Below the pieces are notes generated by a model. The model was not told the DNA's origin. It ran no database searches and saw only the letters and a program-made list of their open reading frames with translations. A stretch of DNA of 64,000 nucleotides from the NCBI RefSeq assembly GCF_003024385.1, contig NZ_PVZN01000013.1, positions 62,001-126,000 of the forward strand. The letters are read 5' to 3'. The position numbers and the translations under genes are program-made. Shown one piece after another: positions 27,396 through 39,968 of this stretch (within the stretch, counting starts at the first letter, position 1; every line of letters begins with the position of its first letter). This DNA comes from Pseudomonas sp. BBP2017. GTDB taxonomy: Bacteria > Pseudomonadota > Gammaproteobacteria > Pseudomonadales > Pseudomonadaceae.

Positions 27396-28709
27396 TCAGG
27401 CAAGCGCTTCGCGCGGTTTGCCCAGCATACGGTCACAAACCACCGCTACCGCCAGGGTCGCCACCGAAGGGACCAGCCAGGCCAAGCCTTGATCGCTCAA
27501 CGGCAGGTGCGCCAGAGCATCTGGCAGCAAGTGAGCCAGACTGGTGCCCTTGAGGGCATCAACCATGCCAAACAGCAGCGATACCAGCATCACCGGAGCC
27601 AGGATGCGTGCCTGGGAGTTCCACAGCTCTTTGCAGAAGCTCAACCCCACCACCACGATGCACGGCGGGTAGATAGCCGTCAGTACCGGGATCGAGAACA
27701 TGATCAGCTTGGTCAGACCCAGGTTGGAGATCAGCAGCGAGAATCCGCACAGAATCACCACCAGGGTGCGGTAGGACAACGGCAACACCTGGCTGAAGTA
27801 CTCGGCGCAGGCGCAGGTCAAACCCACAGCCGTTACCAGGCAGGCCAATGCGATCAGCACGGCGAGGAAGCCGCTGCCCAGAGAGCCGAAGGTGTGCTGC
27901 ACATAAGCATGCAAAACCGCTGCACCGTTGGTAGCGCCAGCGGCAATTTCATGGCTGCTCGCACCCAGGCGGAACAGGCTGATGTACACCAGCGCCAGGC
28001 CGACACCGGCGATCAGGCCGGCGATAATGGCGTAACGGGTAATCAGCCTCGGCGACTCGACACCACGGGAACGAATGGCATTGACGATAACGATACCGAA
28101 CACCAGCGCGCCGAGGGTATCCATGGTCAGGTAGCCATTGATAAAGCCCTGGGAAAATGCTGACGCCTCATAGGCAGGCATTGCCTCACCACTGGTACCG
28201 GCAGGCAGCATGAACGCGGCAATACCCAGAGCGGCCAGGGCGATAATCTTCAGCGGTGCCAGGAAGCGACCGACGGTATCGAGCAGCTTGCCCGGGTACA
28301 TGGACACGGCCAGCACCACCAGGAAGTACACCAGGCTGTAGATGAACAGCGCCGCCGGGCTTTCGCCGGTCAGCGGCGCCAGGCCCACTTCAAACGACAC
28401 CGTAGCGGTGCGCGGGGTAGCGAACAGCGGACCGACCGACAGGTAGCAGACCGCTGCAAGCAAACCACCAGCCACCTTACCGATAGGGCTGCTCAGCGCG
28501 TCCATGCCACCGCCAACTTTGGCCAGGGCGATAACCGTGATGACCGGCAGGCCAACTGCAGTGATCAGAAAGCCTAACGCCGCCATCCACACATGCGGAC
28601 CGGACTGCAGACCGACGATAGGCGGGAAGATGATATTGCCCGCACCGACGAACAACGCGAACGTCATAAAACCAAGCGCCAGGATGTCCTGGCCTTTCAA
28701 CACTTTCAT
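27396..28709 (-). CDS. brnQ: Branched-chain amino acid:cation symporter BrnQ
   Basis: This 437-residue inner-membrane protein has about twelve hydrophobic segments. The N terminus [30 protein letters not shown] is characteristic of BrnQ/LIV-II carriers, which import leucine, isoleucine and valine with Na+ or H+. It is monocistronic, with its own terminator. The 5' region (28710-29021) has no recognisable attenuator. Confidence 0.96.
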   Translation of the reverse strand: MKVLKGQDILALGFMTFALFVGAGNIIFPPIVGLQSGPHVWMAALGFLITAVGLPVITVIALAKVGGGMDALSSPIGKVAGGLLAAVCYLSVGPLFATPRTATVSFEVGLAPLTGESPAALFIYSLVYFLVVLAVSMYPGKLLDTVGRFLAPLKIIALAALGIAAFMLPAGTSGEAMPAYEASAFSQGFINGYLTMDTLGALVFGIVIVNAIRSRGVESPRLITRYAIIAGLIAGVGLALVYISLFRLGASSHEIAAGATNGAAVLHAYVQHTFGSLGSGFLAVLIALACLVTAVGLTCACAEYFSQVLPLSYRTLVVILCGFSLLISNLGLTKLIMFSIPVLTAIYPPCIVVVGLSFCKELWNSQARILAPVMLVSLLFGMVDALKGTSLAHLLPDALAHLPLSDQGLAWLVPSVATLAVAVVCDRMLGKPREALA

Positions 28710-29021
28710 TAAGGAAATACCACACTTCTGAAATCGGGATTTAGAGAGGGATTTCCCCTTGGGTGAGGGAAATATGTAGCCCGTCCGGATGAGACAAGCC
28801 CTTTAAAGCATGCCTGTGCCCTTTTGGGGTACCGACACGAAAGTGCGCACAGTGTAACCAAGTTGCACCAACAGCGCACCGCTGCCAGTCAAGGTGTCCG
28901 ATGAGCGCATGGGTTTGTCGCCTTGATGACAGCAATCCAGGCGTCACCTGGTGCACCCCCAAAAAGCACAAAGGCCACCCGAAGGTGGCCTTTGCGTCTG
29001 GAGCGAAGGTTCAGCCGTAGC
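28710..29021. other. 312-base intergenic region between sucD and brnQ
   Basis: It holds the sucD terminator hairpin (28970-28993). Before brnQ there are short AAATCCC-type direct and inverted repeats (about 28730-28770, minus strand). No gene, RNA or clear promoter box was found in the remainder. Confidence 0.5.
28970..28993 (-). terminator. Terminator of the sdh-suc operon
   Basis: Perfect 10-base arms AAAGGCCACC/GGTGGCCTTT with a four-base loop lie 29 bases after the sucD stop on the minus strand. The following T-tract is interrupted (TTTGTGCTTTTT), so termination may be partial. Confidence 0.75.
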
Positions 29022-29906
29022 TTACTTCTTCACTTCCCAGCCAGTCAGCTCGGCCAGGGCCTTGCCGATGTCTGCCAGCGAACGCACGGTTTTCACACCG
29101 GCGTCTTGCAGTGCAGCGAATTTCTCGTCTGCAGTGCCTTTGCCGCCGGAGATGATTGCACCGGCGTGACCCATACGCTTGCCCGCAGGAGCGGTAACAC
29201 CAGCGATGTAGGAAACCACAGGCTTGGTCACGTTTGCCTTGATGTAGGCAGCCGCTTCTTCTTCAGCCGAACCGCCGATCTCACCGATCATGACGATCGC
29301 TTCAGTCTTCGGGTCTTCCTGGAACAGCTTCAGGATGTCGATGAAGTTCGAGCCAGGGATCGGGTCACCACCGATACCAACGCAGGTGGACTGACCGAAA
29401 CCGGCGTCAGTGGTCTGCTTGACCGCTTCGTAGGTCAGGGTGCCGGAACGCGAAACGATACCGACCTTGCCTGGCAAGTGGATGTGACCTGGCATGATGC
29501 CGATCTTGCACTCGCCCGGAGTGATGACACCTGGGCAGTTAGGGCCGATCAGGGTAACACCCAGCTCGTCGCACTTGACCTTGGCATCGAGCATGTCCAG
29601 GGTAGGAATGCCTTCGGTGATGCAGACGATCAGCTTGATACCGCCGAAAGCCGCTTCCAGGATCGAGTCTTTGCAGAAAGGAGCCGGAACGTAGATGACC
29701 GAAGCGTCAGCACCGGTAGCCGCAACGGCTTCTTTAACGGTGTTGAACACTGGCAGCCCCAGGTGGGTGGTGCCGCCTTTGCCCGGAGTCACACCGCCAA
29801 CCATCTTGGTGCCGTAGGCGATGGCTTGTTCGGAGTGGAAAGTACCTTGCGAGCCGGTGAAGCCCTGGCAGATGACTTTGGTGTCTTTATTGATCAGGAC
29901 GCTCAT
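29022..29906 (-). CDS. sucD: Succinyl-CoA synthetase alpha subunit
   Basis: This 294-residue subunit binds CoA and carries the phosphohistidine. The N terminus has [19 protein letters not shown] and the phosphohistidine region is [20 protein letters not shown]. With SucC it makes ATP (or GTP) from succinyl-CoA in the TCA cycle. Its ATG overlaps the sucC stop by one base (TAATG). Confidence 0.98.
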   Translation of the reverse strand: MSVLINKDTKVICQGFTGSQGTFHSEQAIAYGTKMVGGVTPGKGGTTHLGLPVFNTVKEAVAATGADASVIYVPAPFCKDSILEAAFGGIKLIVCITEGIPTLDMLDAKVKCDELGVTLIGPNCPGVITPGECKIGIMPGHIHLPGKVGIVSRSGTLTYEAVKQTTDAGFGQSTCVGIGGDPIPGSNFIDILKLFQEDPKTEAIVMIGEIGGSAEEEAAAYIKANVTKPVVSYIAGVTAPAGKRMGHAGAIISGGKGTADEKFAALQDAGVKTVRSLADIGKALAELTGWEVKK

Positions 29907-31072
29907 TACTTGCCCTCCGCAGCTTTGACAACTTGTTGAGCAGCGTCGGTCAGGCTGGTTGCCGCAATGATGTTCAAACCGCTTTCTGCCAGTACTTTAG
30001 CACCCAGTTCAGCGTTGTTACCTTCCAGGCGAACAACAACCGGTACTTTCACGCCGACTTCTTTCACCGCACCGATGATGCCTTCGGCAATCATGTCGCA
30101 GCGAACGATGCCGCCGAAGATGTTGACCAGAACGGCCGCGACATTGCTGTCGGACAGGATGATCTTGAAGGCTTCGGTAACGCGCTCTTTGGTAGCACCA
30201 CCACCTACGTCGAGGAAGTTGGCTGGCTTGCCGCCGTGCAGGTTGACGATGTCCATGGTACCCATGGCCAGGCCAGCACCGTTGACCATGCAGCCGATGT
30301 TACCTTCCAGCGCCACGTAGTTCAGCTCGAAGCTGGCAGCGTGGGCTTCACGAGGATCGTCTTGCGACGGGTCGTGGAAGGTTTTCAGCTTAGGCTGACG
30401 GTACATGGCGTTAGCGTCGATGTTGATCTTGGCATCGAGGCAGTGCAGGTCGCCGTCGGCCTTGATGACCAGCGGGTTTACTTCCAGCAGGGCCAGGTCG
30501 TGTTCTTTGAACAGCTTGGCCAGGCCGACGAAAATCTTGGCGAACTGTGCAACTTGCTTGCCTTCCAGACCCAGCTGGAACGCCAGTTCACGACCTTGGA
30601 ATGGCTGAGCGCCAACCAGAGGATCGATAGTAGCCTTGATGATCTTCTCAGGAGTGTCGTGAGCGACTTTCTCGATGTCCACGCCACCTTCGGTGGAGGC
30701 CATGAACACGATACGACGGCTCGAACGGTCGACTACAGCGCCCAGGTACAGCTCTTTGGCGATGTCAGTGCAGGATTCGACCAGGATCTTGGTCACTGGC
30801 TGACCGTTGGCATCAGTCTGGTAAGTCACCAGACGCTTGCCCAACCACTGCGCAGCGAACGCCTTGGCGTCTTCTTTGCTGCGAACCAGCTTGACGCCGC
30901 CCGCTTTACCGCGACCACCGGCGTGAACCTGGGCTTTGACAACCCACTCGGTGCCACCGATCTTTTCGCAGGCTTCTGCGGCAGCTTCTGGGGTGTCGAC
31001 TGCGAAACCCTTGGAAACTGGCAGGCCGTATTCAGCGAACAGCTGCTTACCCTGATACTCGTGAAGATTCAT
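29906..31072 (-). CDS. sucC: Succinyl-CoA synthetase beta subunit
   Basis: This 388-residue ATP-grasp subunit begins [20 protein letters not shown], with [14 protein letters not shown] in the nucleotide-binding part and [17 protein letters not shown] near the C terminus. It supplies nucleotide binding for succinyl-CoA synthetase. The frame is open upstream to 31210, but the ATG at 31072 is the family start. A 175-base gap separates it from lpd. Confidence 0.98.
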   Translation of the reverse strand: MNLHEYQGKQLFAEYGLPVSKGFAVDTPEAAAEACEKIGGTEWVVKAQVHAGGRGKAGGVKLVRSKEDAKAFAAQWLGKRLVTYQTDANGQPVTKILVESCTDIAKELYLGAVVDRSSRRIVFMASTEGGVDIEKVAHDTPEKIIKATIDPLVGAQPFQGRELAFQLGLEGKQVAQFAKIFVGLAKLFKEHDLALLEVNPLVIKADGDLHCLDAKINIDANAMYRQPKLKTFHDPSQDDPREAHAASFELNYVALEGNIGCMVNGAGLAMGTMDIVNLHGGKPANFLDVGGGATKERVTEAFKIILSDSNVAAVLVNIFGGIVRCDMIAEGIIGAVKEVGVKVPVVVRLEGNNAELGAKVLAESGLNIIAATSLTDAAQQVVKAAEGK

Positions 31073-31149
31073 GCTTTTTACCGTCTTCGTTAGGTACTGC
31101 GCTTCGGCGCTGCGCTCTTTTGGAGTGCCGCGCCACCTGTGACCACTTG

Positions 31150-31169
31150 CCCCCGGTATGCTCCGGGGG
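31150..31169. other. Hairpin between lpd and sucC
   Basis: CCCCCGG and CCGGGGG pair around a six-base loop in the lpd-sucC gap. No T-tract follows on the minus strand, so it is more likely an RNA stability or processing element than a terminator. Confidence 0.5.
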
Positions 31170-31247
31170 TTCGAGTCCGGCGGACTTTCCGCGGTGAGCC
31201 ATGCACGCAAGACTCACGACGGGCCACCCGCCGTGGTTTCTTATTGT

Positions 31248-32696
<1,449 letters not shown>

Positions 32697-32705
32697 TTAG
32701 CTTCA

Positions 32706-32762
32706 AGCGGCAAGCCTCAAGCGGCAAGCAGCGTAGCCCTCAGGGGCCCGCCGCTTGCCGCT
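32706..32762. repeat. REP-type repeat between sucB and lpd
   Basis: AGCGGCAAGC occurs at 32706-32715 and 32720-32729, and its reverse complement GCTTGCCGCT at 32753-32762. Either direct copy can pair with the inverted one. This AAGCGGCAAGC sequence is a common pseudomonad intergenic repeat. Confidence 0.75.
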
Positions 32763-32774
32763 CGCGGCTGCGTT

Positions 32775-33986
32775 TTAGATGTCCAGCAGCAGACGAGCCG
32801 GGTCTTCCAGCAGGTTCTTGATGGTCACCAGGAAGGTCACGGCTTCTTTACCGTCGATCAGGCGGTGATCATAGGACAGTGCCAGGTACATCATCGGACG
32901 GATCACGACCTGACCATTGACGGCCATAGGACGCTGGATGATGTTGTGCATGCCCAGGATAGCGGCCTGCGGCGGGTTGACGATCGGCGTCGACATCATC
33001 GAACCGAAGGTACCACCGTTGGTGATGGTGAAAGTACCGCCGGTCATTTCGTCGATCGACAGTTTGCCGTCACGTGCTTTTTTGCCGAAGGTAGCGATGC
33101 CGTTCTCGATTTCAGCCAGGCTCATCAGCTCGGCGTTACGCAGAACCGGTACCACCAGGCCGCGGTCGCTGGATACGGCAACGCCGATGTCCGCATAACC
33201 GTGGTAAACGATGTCGGAACCGTCGATCGAAGCGTTGACAGCCGGGAAGCGCTTCAGTGCTTCGGTAGCAGCCTTGACGAAGAACGACATGAAGCCCAGG
33301 CGTACGCCGTTGTGGGTCTTCTCGAACAGGTCCTTGTACTTCGAACGCAGCGCCATGACTTCGGTCATGTCGACTTCGTTGAAGGTGGTCAGCATGGCCA
33401 TGTTCGACTGTGCTTCAACCAGGCGCTTGGCCACGGTTGCACGCACACGGGTCATCGGCACGCGCTTCTCGGTACGATCGCCAGTAGCAACGATCGGCGC
33501 AGCAGCGGCAGGCTTGGCAGCTGGAGCGGCAGCCGGAGCGGATTTCTTCGCTTCGATGGCAGCTACAACGTCTTCCTTGGTGATACGACCGTCTTTGCCG
33601 GTGCCCTTGATGCTGTTCAGCGCGATGCCGTTCTCTTCGGCCAGCTTGCGAGCAGCTGGAGCGCCGATGGCGTCTTCGTCGCCAGCAGCGGCAGGGGCAA
33701 CAGCGGCAGCCGGAGCGGCGGCAGCGACAGGCGCTACGGCGGCAACGCCACCTTCTTCGATCGAGCCCAGAACTTCGTCGGAGAGGACGGTTTCGCCCTC
33801 GCCTTTGACGATAGCGCCCAGTACGCCGTCGGCGGTAGCCAGTACTTCCAGAACGACTTTGTCGGTCTCGATGTCGACGATCAGCTCGTCACGCTTGACG
33901 GCTTCGCCCGGCTGCTTGTGCCAGGTGGCAACGGTGCCATCGGCAACCGATTCCGGGAAAGTAGGGGCTTTGATCTCGATAGCCAT
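32775..33986 (-). CDS. sucB: Dihydrolipoyl succinyltransferase (E2 of 2-oxoglutarate dehydrogenase)
   Basis: This 403-residue protein has an N-terminal lipoyl domain with the modified Lys in [11 protein letters not shown] and an Ala/Pro-rich linker. An E3-binding domain follows ([33 protein letters not shown]), then the catalytic domain with [13 protein letters not shown] (catalytic His and Asp). It transfers the succinyl group to CoA and forms the complex core. It lies 42 bases after sucA. Confidence 0.98.
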   Translation of the reverse strand: MAIEIKAPTFPESVADGTVATWHKQPGEAVKRDELIVDIETDKVVLEVLATADGVLGAIVKGEGETVLSDEVLGSIEEGGVAAVAPVAAAAPAAAVAPAAAGDEDAIGAPAARKLAEENGIALNSIKGTGKDGRITKEDVVAAIEAKKSAPAAAPAAKPAAAAPIVATGDRTEKRVPMTRVRATVAKRLVEAQSNMAMLTTFNEVDMTEVMALRSKYKDLFEKTHNGVRLGFMSFFVKAATEALKRFPAVNASIDGSDIVYHGYADIGVAVSSDRGLVVPVLRNAELMSLAEIENGIATFGKKARDGKLSIDEMTGGTFTITNGGTFGSMMSTPIVNPPQAAILGMHNIIQRPMAVNGQVVIRPMMYLALSYDHRLIDGKEAVTFLVTIKNLLEDPARLLLDI

Positions 33987-34028
33987 TATCAGTGGTTCCT
34001 TAAATTCGGTTTCTGGTGCGCGATGGCA

Positions 34029-36860
34029 TTAAACAGTGAAGGCATCTTGCAGCAGTTTTTCCTGCTGCTCGGCGTGCATCGAAGCGTAACCACAGGCTGG
34101 TGCTGCCGAAGCATCACGACCGGCGTATTCCAGAACCAGCTCTTTATTGTGGCGGGTCAGGATACGACGCATGTGGTGCTGGCTGCTGTACCAGGCGCCC
34201 TGGTTCATCGGCTCTTCCTGGCACCACACCACATCCTTGAGATTGGAGTACGGCGCGAGGATCTCGACCAGATCGTCCTCAGGGAACGGATACAGTTGCT
34301 CGATACGCACGACAGCGATGTCTTCGCGGCCTTCGGCACGGCGTTTTTCCAGCAGATCGTAGTAGACCTTGCCGCTGCACAGGACCAGGCGAGTGACCTT
34401 TTTCGGATCGAGAGTATCGATTTCCGGGATCACCGTCTGGAACGAGCCTTCGGCCAGTTCTTCCAGGGTCGAGATGGCCAGCTTGTGGCGCAGCAGCGAC
34501 TTTGGCGTCAGCACGATCAGCGGCTTGCGCAGCGGACGGATGACCTGACGACGCAGCAGGTGGTAGATCTGAGCCGGCGTGGTCGGTACGCAAACCTGGA
34601 CGTTGTGCTCGGCGCACAGCTGCAGGTAACGCTCCAGACGTGCCGAAGAGTGTTCAGGCCCCTGCCCTTCATAACCGTGTGGCAGCAGCATGGTCAGACC
34701 GCACAGACGGCCCCACTTGTGCTCGCCGCTGGTTATGAACTGGTCGACAACCACCTGGGCACCGTTGGCGAAGTCGCCGAACTGGGCTTCCCAGATCACC
34801 AGCGCGTTTGGCGTGGTGGTGGAGTAGCCGTATTCGAAGGCCAGTACCGCTTCTTCCGACAGGAAGGAGTCGTACAGGTCGAACTTAGGCTGATCGGCGT
34901 ACAGGTTCTGCAGTGGCAGGTAGGTGCTGGCGTCTTTCTGGTTGTGCAATACCGCATGGCGGTGGGAGAAAGTGCCGCGACCGATATCCTGACCCGTCAT
35001 GCGGATCGGATGACCTTCAAACAGCAGGGTCGCATAGGCCATGGTTTCGGCGTAGCCCCAGTTGATCGGCAAGCCACCGGCCTGCATCTTCTGGCGATCT
35101 TCGTAGATCTTCGAAACCTGACGCTGAACCACGAAACCTTCTGGCAGTTCCAGCAGCTTGGCCGACAGTTCCTGCAGGGTCTTGAGGTCGAAACGCGTGT
35201 CGTGACGCGCGGTCCAGGTGTGACCCAGGTACGGACGCCAGTCAACGAACAGTTCTTTGTTCGGCTCTTTGACCAGGCTCTTTACTACGTGCAGACCGTT
35301 GTCCAGCGCGTTGCGGTACTCGTCGACCTTGGCCTGGACGCGTGCAGCATCAAGACTGCCCGACTTGGTCAGAACTTCGGCGTACAGCTCACGAGTAGTG
35401 CGCTGCTTGGCGATCTGCTGGTACATCAGCGGCTGGGTGCCGTTCGGCTCGTCGGCCTCGTTGTGGCCACGACGACGATAGCAGACCATGTCGATGACCA
35501 CGTCACGCTTGAACTGCATGCGGTAGTCAACTGCCAGCTGGGTCACGAACAGCACCGCCTCTGGGTCATCACCGTTCACGTGCAGGATCGGCGCCTGAAT
35601 CATTTTGGCGACGTCTGTAGCGTATTCGGTGGAACGCGAGTCCAGCGGGTTGCTGATGGTGAAACCGACCTGGTTGTTGATCACGATGTGCACGGTACCG
35701 CCGGTCTTGAAACCGCGGGTCTGCGACATCTGGAAGGTTTCCATGACCACGCCTTGACCGGCGAATGCCGCGTCACCGTGGATGGAAATCGGCAGTACCT
35801 TGTCGCCAACGGTGTCGTTGCGACGGTCCTGACGGGCGCGCACCGAACCTTCAACCACTGGCGAGACGATTTCCAGGTGCGAAGGGTTGAACGCCATGGC
35901 CAGGTGAACTTCACCACCGGCGGTCATCACGTTGGACGAGAAGCCCTGGTGGTATTTAACGTCACCGGAACCCAGCTCGACCTTCTTCTTGCCTTCGAAC
36001 TCGTCGAACAGCTCACGCGGGTTCTTGCCAAAGGTGTTGACCAGCACGTTCAGACGGCCGCGGTGGGCCATGCCGATGACAACTTCCTTGGTACCGTAGG
36101 AGCCGGAACGCTGAATCAGCTCGTCCAGCATCGGAATCAGGCTTTCGCCGCCTTCCAGGCCGAAACGCTTGGTGCCCGGGTATTTGGTACCCAGGTACTT
36201 TTCCAGACCTTCTGCTGCGGTCACACGCTCAAGCAGGTGGCTCTGGACATCCGCGGAGAAAGCCGGGCGGCCACGAACGCTCTCCAGACGCTGCTGGAAC
36301 CAGCTGCGCTGCTCGGAATCGACGATGTGGGTAAATTCGGCGCCAATGGTGCGGCAATATGTCTGCTGCAAAGCGTCGAAAATTTCGCGTAGGCTCGCTT
36401 CCTCTTTGCCGATGAACAGGTCGCCGGCACGGAAGGTCGTATCAAGATCGGCATTGGTCAAGCCGTAGTGATTGATCGACAGGTCTACTGGCGCAGGGCG
36501 CTGCCACAACCCCAGGGGGTCGAGCTTGGCAGCTTGGTGGCCGCGCATACGGTAAGCCTGGATCAGTCGCAGAACTTCAACCTGCTTCTTCTCGTGTTCA
36601 CTGCTCACGCTCCCGGCAGAAACCGGTTGAGCGCGGCGCTGGTTCTTTGCCAGCAGTACGAAATGGTCGCGGATTGTAGAGTGCGATACATCGGTAGCGG
36701 TGCTGCCTTCGGCGGGCAACTTCTGGAAGTAAGTGCGCCACTCTTCTGGCACAGCGTTAGGGTCGTGCAGGTAAAGCTCGTAGAGCTCTTCCACATATGC
36801 AGCGTTACCACCTGAAAGGTGGGCGCTTTCCCACATGCGCTGCATCACGCTTTCTTGCAT
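34029..36860 (-). CDS. sucA: 2-oxoglutarate dehydrogenase E1 component
   Basis: This 943-residue thiamine-diphosphate enzyme decarboxylates 2-oxoglutarate. It has the N-terminal AAYVEELYELYLHDPNAVPEEWRTYFQ segment; RFGLEGGESLIPMLDELIQ and GMAHRGRLNVLVN near residue 250; HGDAAFAGQGVVMET in the ThDP region; and the C-terminal KVYYDLLEKRRAEGREDIAVVRIEQLYPFP. The length is normal (about 940). It starts the sucAB-lpd-sucCD block, 246 bases after sdhB. Confidence 0.98.
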   Translation of the reverse strand: MQESVMQRMWESAHLSGGNAAYVEELYELYLHDPNAVPEEWRTYFQKLPAEGSTATDVSHSTIRDHFVLLAKNQRRAQPVSAGSVSSEHEKKQVEVLRLIQAYRMRGHQAAKLDPLGLWQRPAPVDLSINHYGLTNADLDTTFRAGDLFIGKEEASLREIFDALQQTYCRTIGAEFTHIVDSEQRSWFQQRLESVRGRPAFSADVQSHLLERVTAAEGLEKYLGTKYPGTKRFGLEGGESLIPMLDELIQRSGSYGTKEVVIGMAHRGRLNVLVNTFGKNPRELFDEFEGKKKVELGSGDVKYHQGFSSNVMTAGGEVHLAMAFNPSHLEIVSPVVEGSVRARQDRRNDTVGDKVLPISIHGDAAFAGQGVVMETFQMSQTRGFKTGGTVHIVINNQVGFTISNPLDSRSTEYATDVAKMIQAPILHVNGDDPEAVLFVTQLAVDYRMQFKRDVVIDMVCYRRRGHNEADEPNGTQPLMYQQIAKQRTTRELYAEVLTKSGSLDAARVQAKVDEYRNALDNGLHVVKSLVKEPNKELFVDWRPYLGHTWTARHDTRFDLKTLQELSAKLLELPEGFVVQRQVSKIYEDRQKMQAGGLPINWGYAETMAYATLLFEGHPIRMTGQDIGRGTFSHRHAVLHNQKDASTYLPLQNLYADQPKFDLYDSFLSEEAVLAFEYGYSTTTPNALVIWEAQFGDFANGAQVVVDQFITSGEHKWGRLCGLTMLLPHGYEGQGPEHSSARLERYLQLCAEHNVQVCVPTTPAQIYHLLRRQVIRPLRKPLIVLTPKSLLRHKLAISTLEELAEGSFQTVIPEIDTLDPKKVTRLVLCSGKVYYDLLEKRRAEGREDIAVVRIEQLYPFPEDDLVEILAPYSNLKDVVWCQEEPMNQGAWYSSQHHMRRILTRHNKELVLEYAGRDASAAPACGYASMHAEQQEKLLQDAFTV

Positions 36861-37053
36861 GCTTGGTCACCCTCGGTTAGGGGACGGATCGGCGAGAGCC
36901 ATAGCAAGCCTGGAAAAGTCCCAATGCAGCGACCGAACCAAGCCACCAAGGATCCCACAGATTTTCCGGGTACCAGCCCGGAAGCCCCTGCTGGTCTCAT
37001 ATCTTCATAGGTAAAAGCTCAGGCTTTTTGGGCCCTCGCTCGGGTTTCACCTT

Positions 37054-37075
37054 GGTGCGGGCAAAGGCCCGCACC
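37054..37075. other. Hairpin between sdhB and sucA
   Basis: A perfect nine-base stem GGTGCGGGC/GCCCGCACC with loop AAAG lies in the 246-base sdhB-sucA gap. No T-tract follows on the minus strand. An RNA processing or partial termination point between the sdh and suc parts is possible. Confidence 0.55.
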
Positions 37076-37106
37076 TCGGCGTGCTACGGGTACAACATTT
37101 TAAAAA

Positions 37107-37811
37107 TCAGACACCGCTCTGCAGCAACATGTTACGTACGTGGCCGATTGCCTTGGTCGGGTTCAGACCTTTAGGGCAAACGTTGACGCAGTTCATGATC
37201 CCGCGGCAGCGGAATACGCTGAACGGGTCGTCCAGCGAAGCCAGACGCTCCTGGGTCTTGGTGTCACGGCTGTCGGCCAGGAAACGATAGGCCTGCAACA
37301 GTGCAGCTGGACCGAGGAACTTGTCAGGGTTCCACCAGAACGATGGGCAAGAGGTCGAGCAGCAAGCGCACAGGATGCACTCGTACAGACCGTCCAGCTT
37401 CTCACGCTCTTCCGGCGACTGCAGACGCTCGATGGCCGGAGCCGGCGTGTCGTTCTGCAGGAATGGCTTCACCTTCTCGTACTGCTTATAGAAGATGCTC
37501 ATATCGACGACCAGGTCACGAATGACCGGCAATCCAGGCAGCGGACGGATGATCAGCTTGTTACGCTTGACCACTGCCGACAGCGGCGTGATGCAGGCCA
37601 GGCCGTTCTTGCCGTTGATGTTCATACCGTCGGAGCCGCAAACACCTTCGCGGCAAGAACGACGATACGAGAAACCTTCATCCTGTTCTTTGATCAGCGC
37701 CAAGACATCCAGCACCATCAAGTCCTTACCACCGGTATCGACCTGGAACGTCTGCATCTTCGGCGCAGCGTCGGTATCGGGGTTGTAACGATAGACTTCG
37801 ACTTGCAACAT
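37107..37811 (-). CDS. sdhB: Succinate dehydrogenase iron-sulfur subunit
   Basis: This 234-residue protein carries the three Fe-S clusters. The [2Fe-2S] ligands lie in SCREGVCGSDGMNINGKNGLACI, and the [4Fe-4S]/[3Fe-4S] ligands in CILCACCSTSCPSFWWN and CRGIMNCVNVCPKGLNP. It passes electrons from SdhA to quinone. The start at 37811 (MLQVEVYRYNP) is preferred to a three-codon extension. It lies 12 bases after sdhA. Confidence 0.98.
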   Translation of the reverse strand: MLQVEVYRYNPDTDAAPKMQTFQVDTGGKDLMVLDVLALIKEQDEGFSYRRSCREGVCGSDGMNINGKNGLACITPLSAVVKRNKLIIRPLPGLPVIRDLVVDMSIFYKQYEKVKPFLQNDTPAPAIERLQSPEEREKLDGLYECILCACCSTSCPSFWWNPDKFLGPAALLQAYRFLADSRDTKTQERLASLDDPFSVFRCRGIMNCVNVCPKGLNPTKAIGHVRNMLLQSGV

Positions 37812-37823
37812 AGCGACCACCCC

Positions 37824-39596
37824 TTAGTAAGTCCGGACTTTTGGCTCGAACGCCGGTACGGTTTTCGGCGCGAAGTTGACGGCGCGCTTGGCAACGCGTT
37901 TTTCGCCCGGGAAGTACAGGGTGTGGCACAGCCAGTTTTCGTCGTCACGGTCTTCGAAGTCTTCACGGGCGTGGGCACCGCGGGACTCTTTACGAACTTC
38001 TGCAGCGATTGCAGTGGCCTCAGCGACTTCCAGCAGGTTCTGCAGCTCCAGCGCTTCGATACGCGCAGTGTTGAAGGCCTGGGACTTGTCGTTGATCTTG
38101 ACGTTGGCGATACGCTCACGCAGTTGCGCCAGCTGCTCGATACCCTTCTGCATGTATTCGCCAGTACGGAATACACCGAAGTAGTTCTGCATGCAGCTTT
38201 GCAGCTCGCGACGCAGGGTAGCCACGTCTTCACCAGTGCTGCGCTCGTTGAGCTTGTTCAGGCGGCTCAGGGCAACATCGATATCGGTGTCGCTGGCGTC
38301 GAGGTATTCGATACCGTCGGACAGCGCTTTTTCCAGGTGCAGGCCAGCAGCACGGCCGAAGACAACCAGGTCGAGCAGCGAGTTGCCGCCCAGACGGTTG
38401 GCACCGTGAACCGATACGCACGCCACTTCACCTACCGCGAACAGCCCCGGGATGATCTGGTCAACGCCATCGGCGTTCTGAGTCATCGCCTGGCCATGAA
38501 TGTTGGTGGCAACGCCGCCCATCATGTAGTGGCAGGTTGGAACAACAGGAACCGGCGCGACGACAGGGTCGACGTGAGCGAAAGTCTTGGACAGCTCGCA
38601 GATGCCTGGCAGGCGGCTGTGCAGTACTTCTTCGCCCAGGTGGTCGAGCTTGAGCATCACGTGGTCGCCATTAGGGCCACAGCCGTTACCGGCGATGATC
38701 TCTTTAACCATGGAACGGGCTACAACGTCACGACCGGCAAGGTCTTTGGCGTTTGGCGCATAACGCTCCATGAAACGCTCGCCATGCTTGTTGATCAGGT
38801 AACCACCTTCACCACGGCAACCTTCGGTAACCAGTACACCGGCGCCGGCGATGCCAGTCGGGTGGAACTGCCACATCTCGATGTCCTGGACCGGAACGCC
38901 TGCACGCAGCGCCATGCCGATACCGTCACCGGTATTGATCAGGGCGTTGGTGGTGGAGGAGTAGATACGGCCTGCACCGCCAGTAGCCAATACGGTGGCC
39001 TTGGCTTTGATGTACAGGGTTTCGCCGGTTTCGATGCAGATCGCGATCACACCGACGAACGCGCCCTCCTGGTTTTTCACCAGGTCTACGGCGTAGTACT
39101 CGTTCAGGAAGGTGGTGCCTGCTTTCAGGTTGCCCTGGTACAGGGTGTGCAGCAGCGCGTGACCGGTACGGTCGGAAGCGGCACAGGTACGGGCGGCCTG
39201 GCCACCTTTACCGTAGTCTTTGGACTGACCACCGAACGGACGCTGATAGATACGACCGGTTTCGGTGCGCGAGAACGGCAGACCCATGTGGTCCAGTTCG
39301 AAGACCGCAGCAGGGCCTTCCTGACACATGTATTCGATAGCGTCCTGGTCACCGATGTAGTCGGAGCCTTTGACGGTATCGTACATGTGCCAGCGCCAGT
39401 CATCGTTCGGGTCGGCCGAAGCGATGGCGCAGGTGATGCCACCCTGGGCCGATACGGTATGCGAACGGGTCGGAAAGACCTTGGTGATCACGGCAGTCTT
39501 GTGACCACCCTGAGCCAGCTGCAGCGCAGCGCGCATGCCGGCACCACCACCACCAATAATGATGGCGTCGAATGTAATCGTAGGAATGTTAGCCAT
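37824..39596 (-). CDS. sdhA: Succinate dehydrogenase flavoprotein subunit
   Basis: This 590-residue FAD protein oxidises succinate to fumarate. The FAD dinucleotide motif is [21 protein letters not shown]; the His for covalent FAD attachment lies in [11 protein letters not shown]; substrate residues lie in the HPTG segment and in [21 protein letters not shown]. It lies three bases after sdhD on the minus strand. Confidence 0.98.
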   Translation of the reverse strand: MANIPTITFDAIIIGGGGAGMRAALQLAQGGHKTAVITKVFPTRSHTVSAQGGITCAIASADPNDDWRWHMYDTVKGSDYIGDQDAIEYMCQEGPAAVFELDHMGLPFSRTETGRIYQRPFGGQSKDYGKGGQAARTCAASDRTGHALLHTLYQGNLKAGTTFLNEYYAVDLVKNQEGAFVGVIAICIETGETLYIKAKATVLATGGAGRIYSSTTNALINTGDGIGMALRAGVPVQDIEMWQFHPTGIAGAGVLVTEGCRGEGGYLINKHGERFMERYAPNAKDLAGRDVVARSMVKEIIAGNGCGPNGDHVMLKLDHLGEEVLHSRLPGICELSKTFAHVDPVVAPVPVVPTCHYMMGGVATNIHGQAMTQNADGVDQIIPGLFAVGEVACVSVHGANRLGGNSLLDLVVFGRAAGLHLEKALSDGIEYLDASDTDIDVALSRLNKLNERSTGEDVATLRRELQSCMQNYFGVFRTGEYMQKGIEQLAQLRERIANVKINDKSQAFNTARIEALELQNLLEVAEATAIAAEVRKESRGAHAREDFEDRDDENWLCHTLYFPGEKRVAKRAVNFAPKTVPAFEPKVRTY

Positions 39597-39599
39597 GAA

Positions 39600-39968
39600 T
39601 CAGATACCCCAGAGAATCTGCACACCCCAGACGAAGTACGCGAACATCGCGACACCACATACCGCCTGGAACAGGAAACGTACGGCAGTCGCCGACTTGC
39701 CCAGCGCCATCGGCGTCAGGTAGTCGGTTGCGATGGTCCACATGCCGACCCAGGCGTGAGCGCCCAGGGCAACCAGTGCCAGCAGACTGAAAATACGCAT
39801 CGCGTTGTTGGAGAACAGAGCGTGCCACTGGGCAAACTCGATGCCCGGGTGCGCGACCAGGTATCCGATCAGGAAAATGAAATAAGCCGCGAGAACGACC
39901 GCAGAAACGCGCTGCGCCATCCAGTCATAGAGGCCCGAACGCGAGAGGTTCGTGACGTTGGTTACCAT
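39600..39968 (-). CDS. sdhD: Succinate dehydrogenase membrane anchor subunit
   Basis: This 122-residue inner-membrane protein has three hydrophobic helices. It begins MVTNVTNLSRSGLYDWMAQRVSAVVLA; the His in LVALGAHAWVGMWTIATDYL is in the haem b region. It overlaps the end of sdhC by seven bases. With SdhC it binds haem b and quinone. Confidence 0.95.
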   Translation of the reverse strand: MVTNVTNLSRSGLYDWMAQRVSAVVLAAYFIFLIGYLVAHPGIEFAQWHALFSNNAMRIFSLLALVALGAHAWVGMWTIATDYLTPMALGKSATAVRFLFQAVCGVAMFAYFVWGVQILWGI

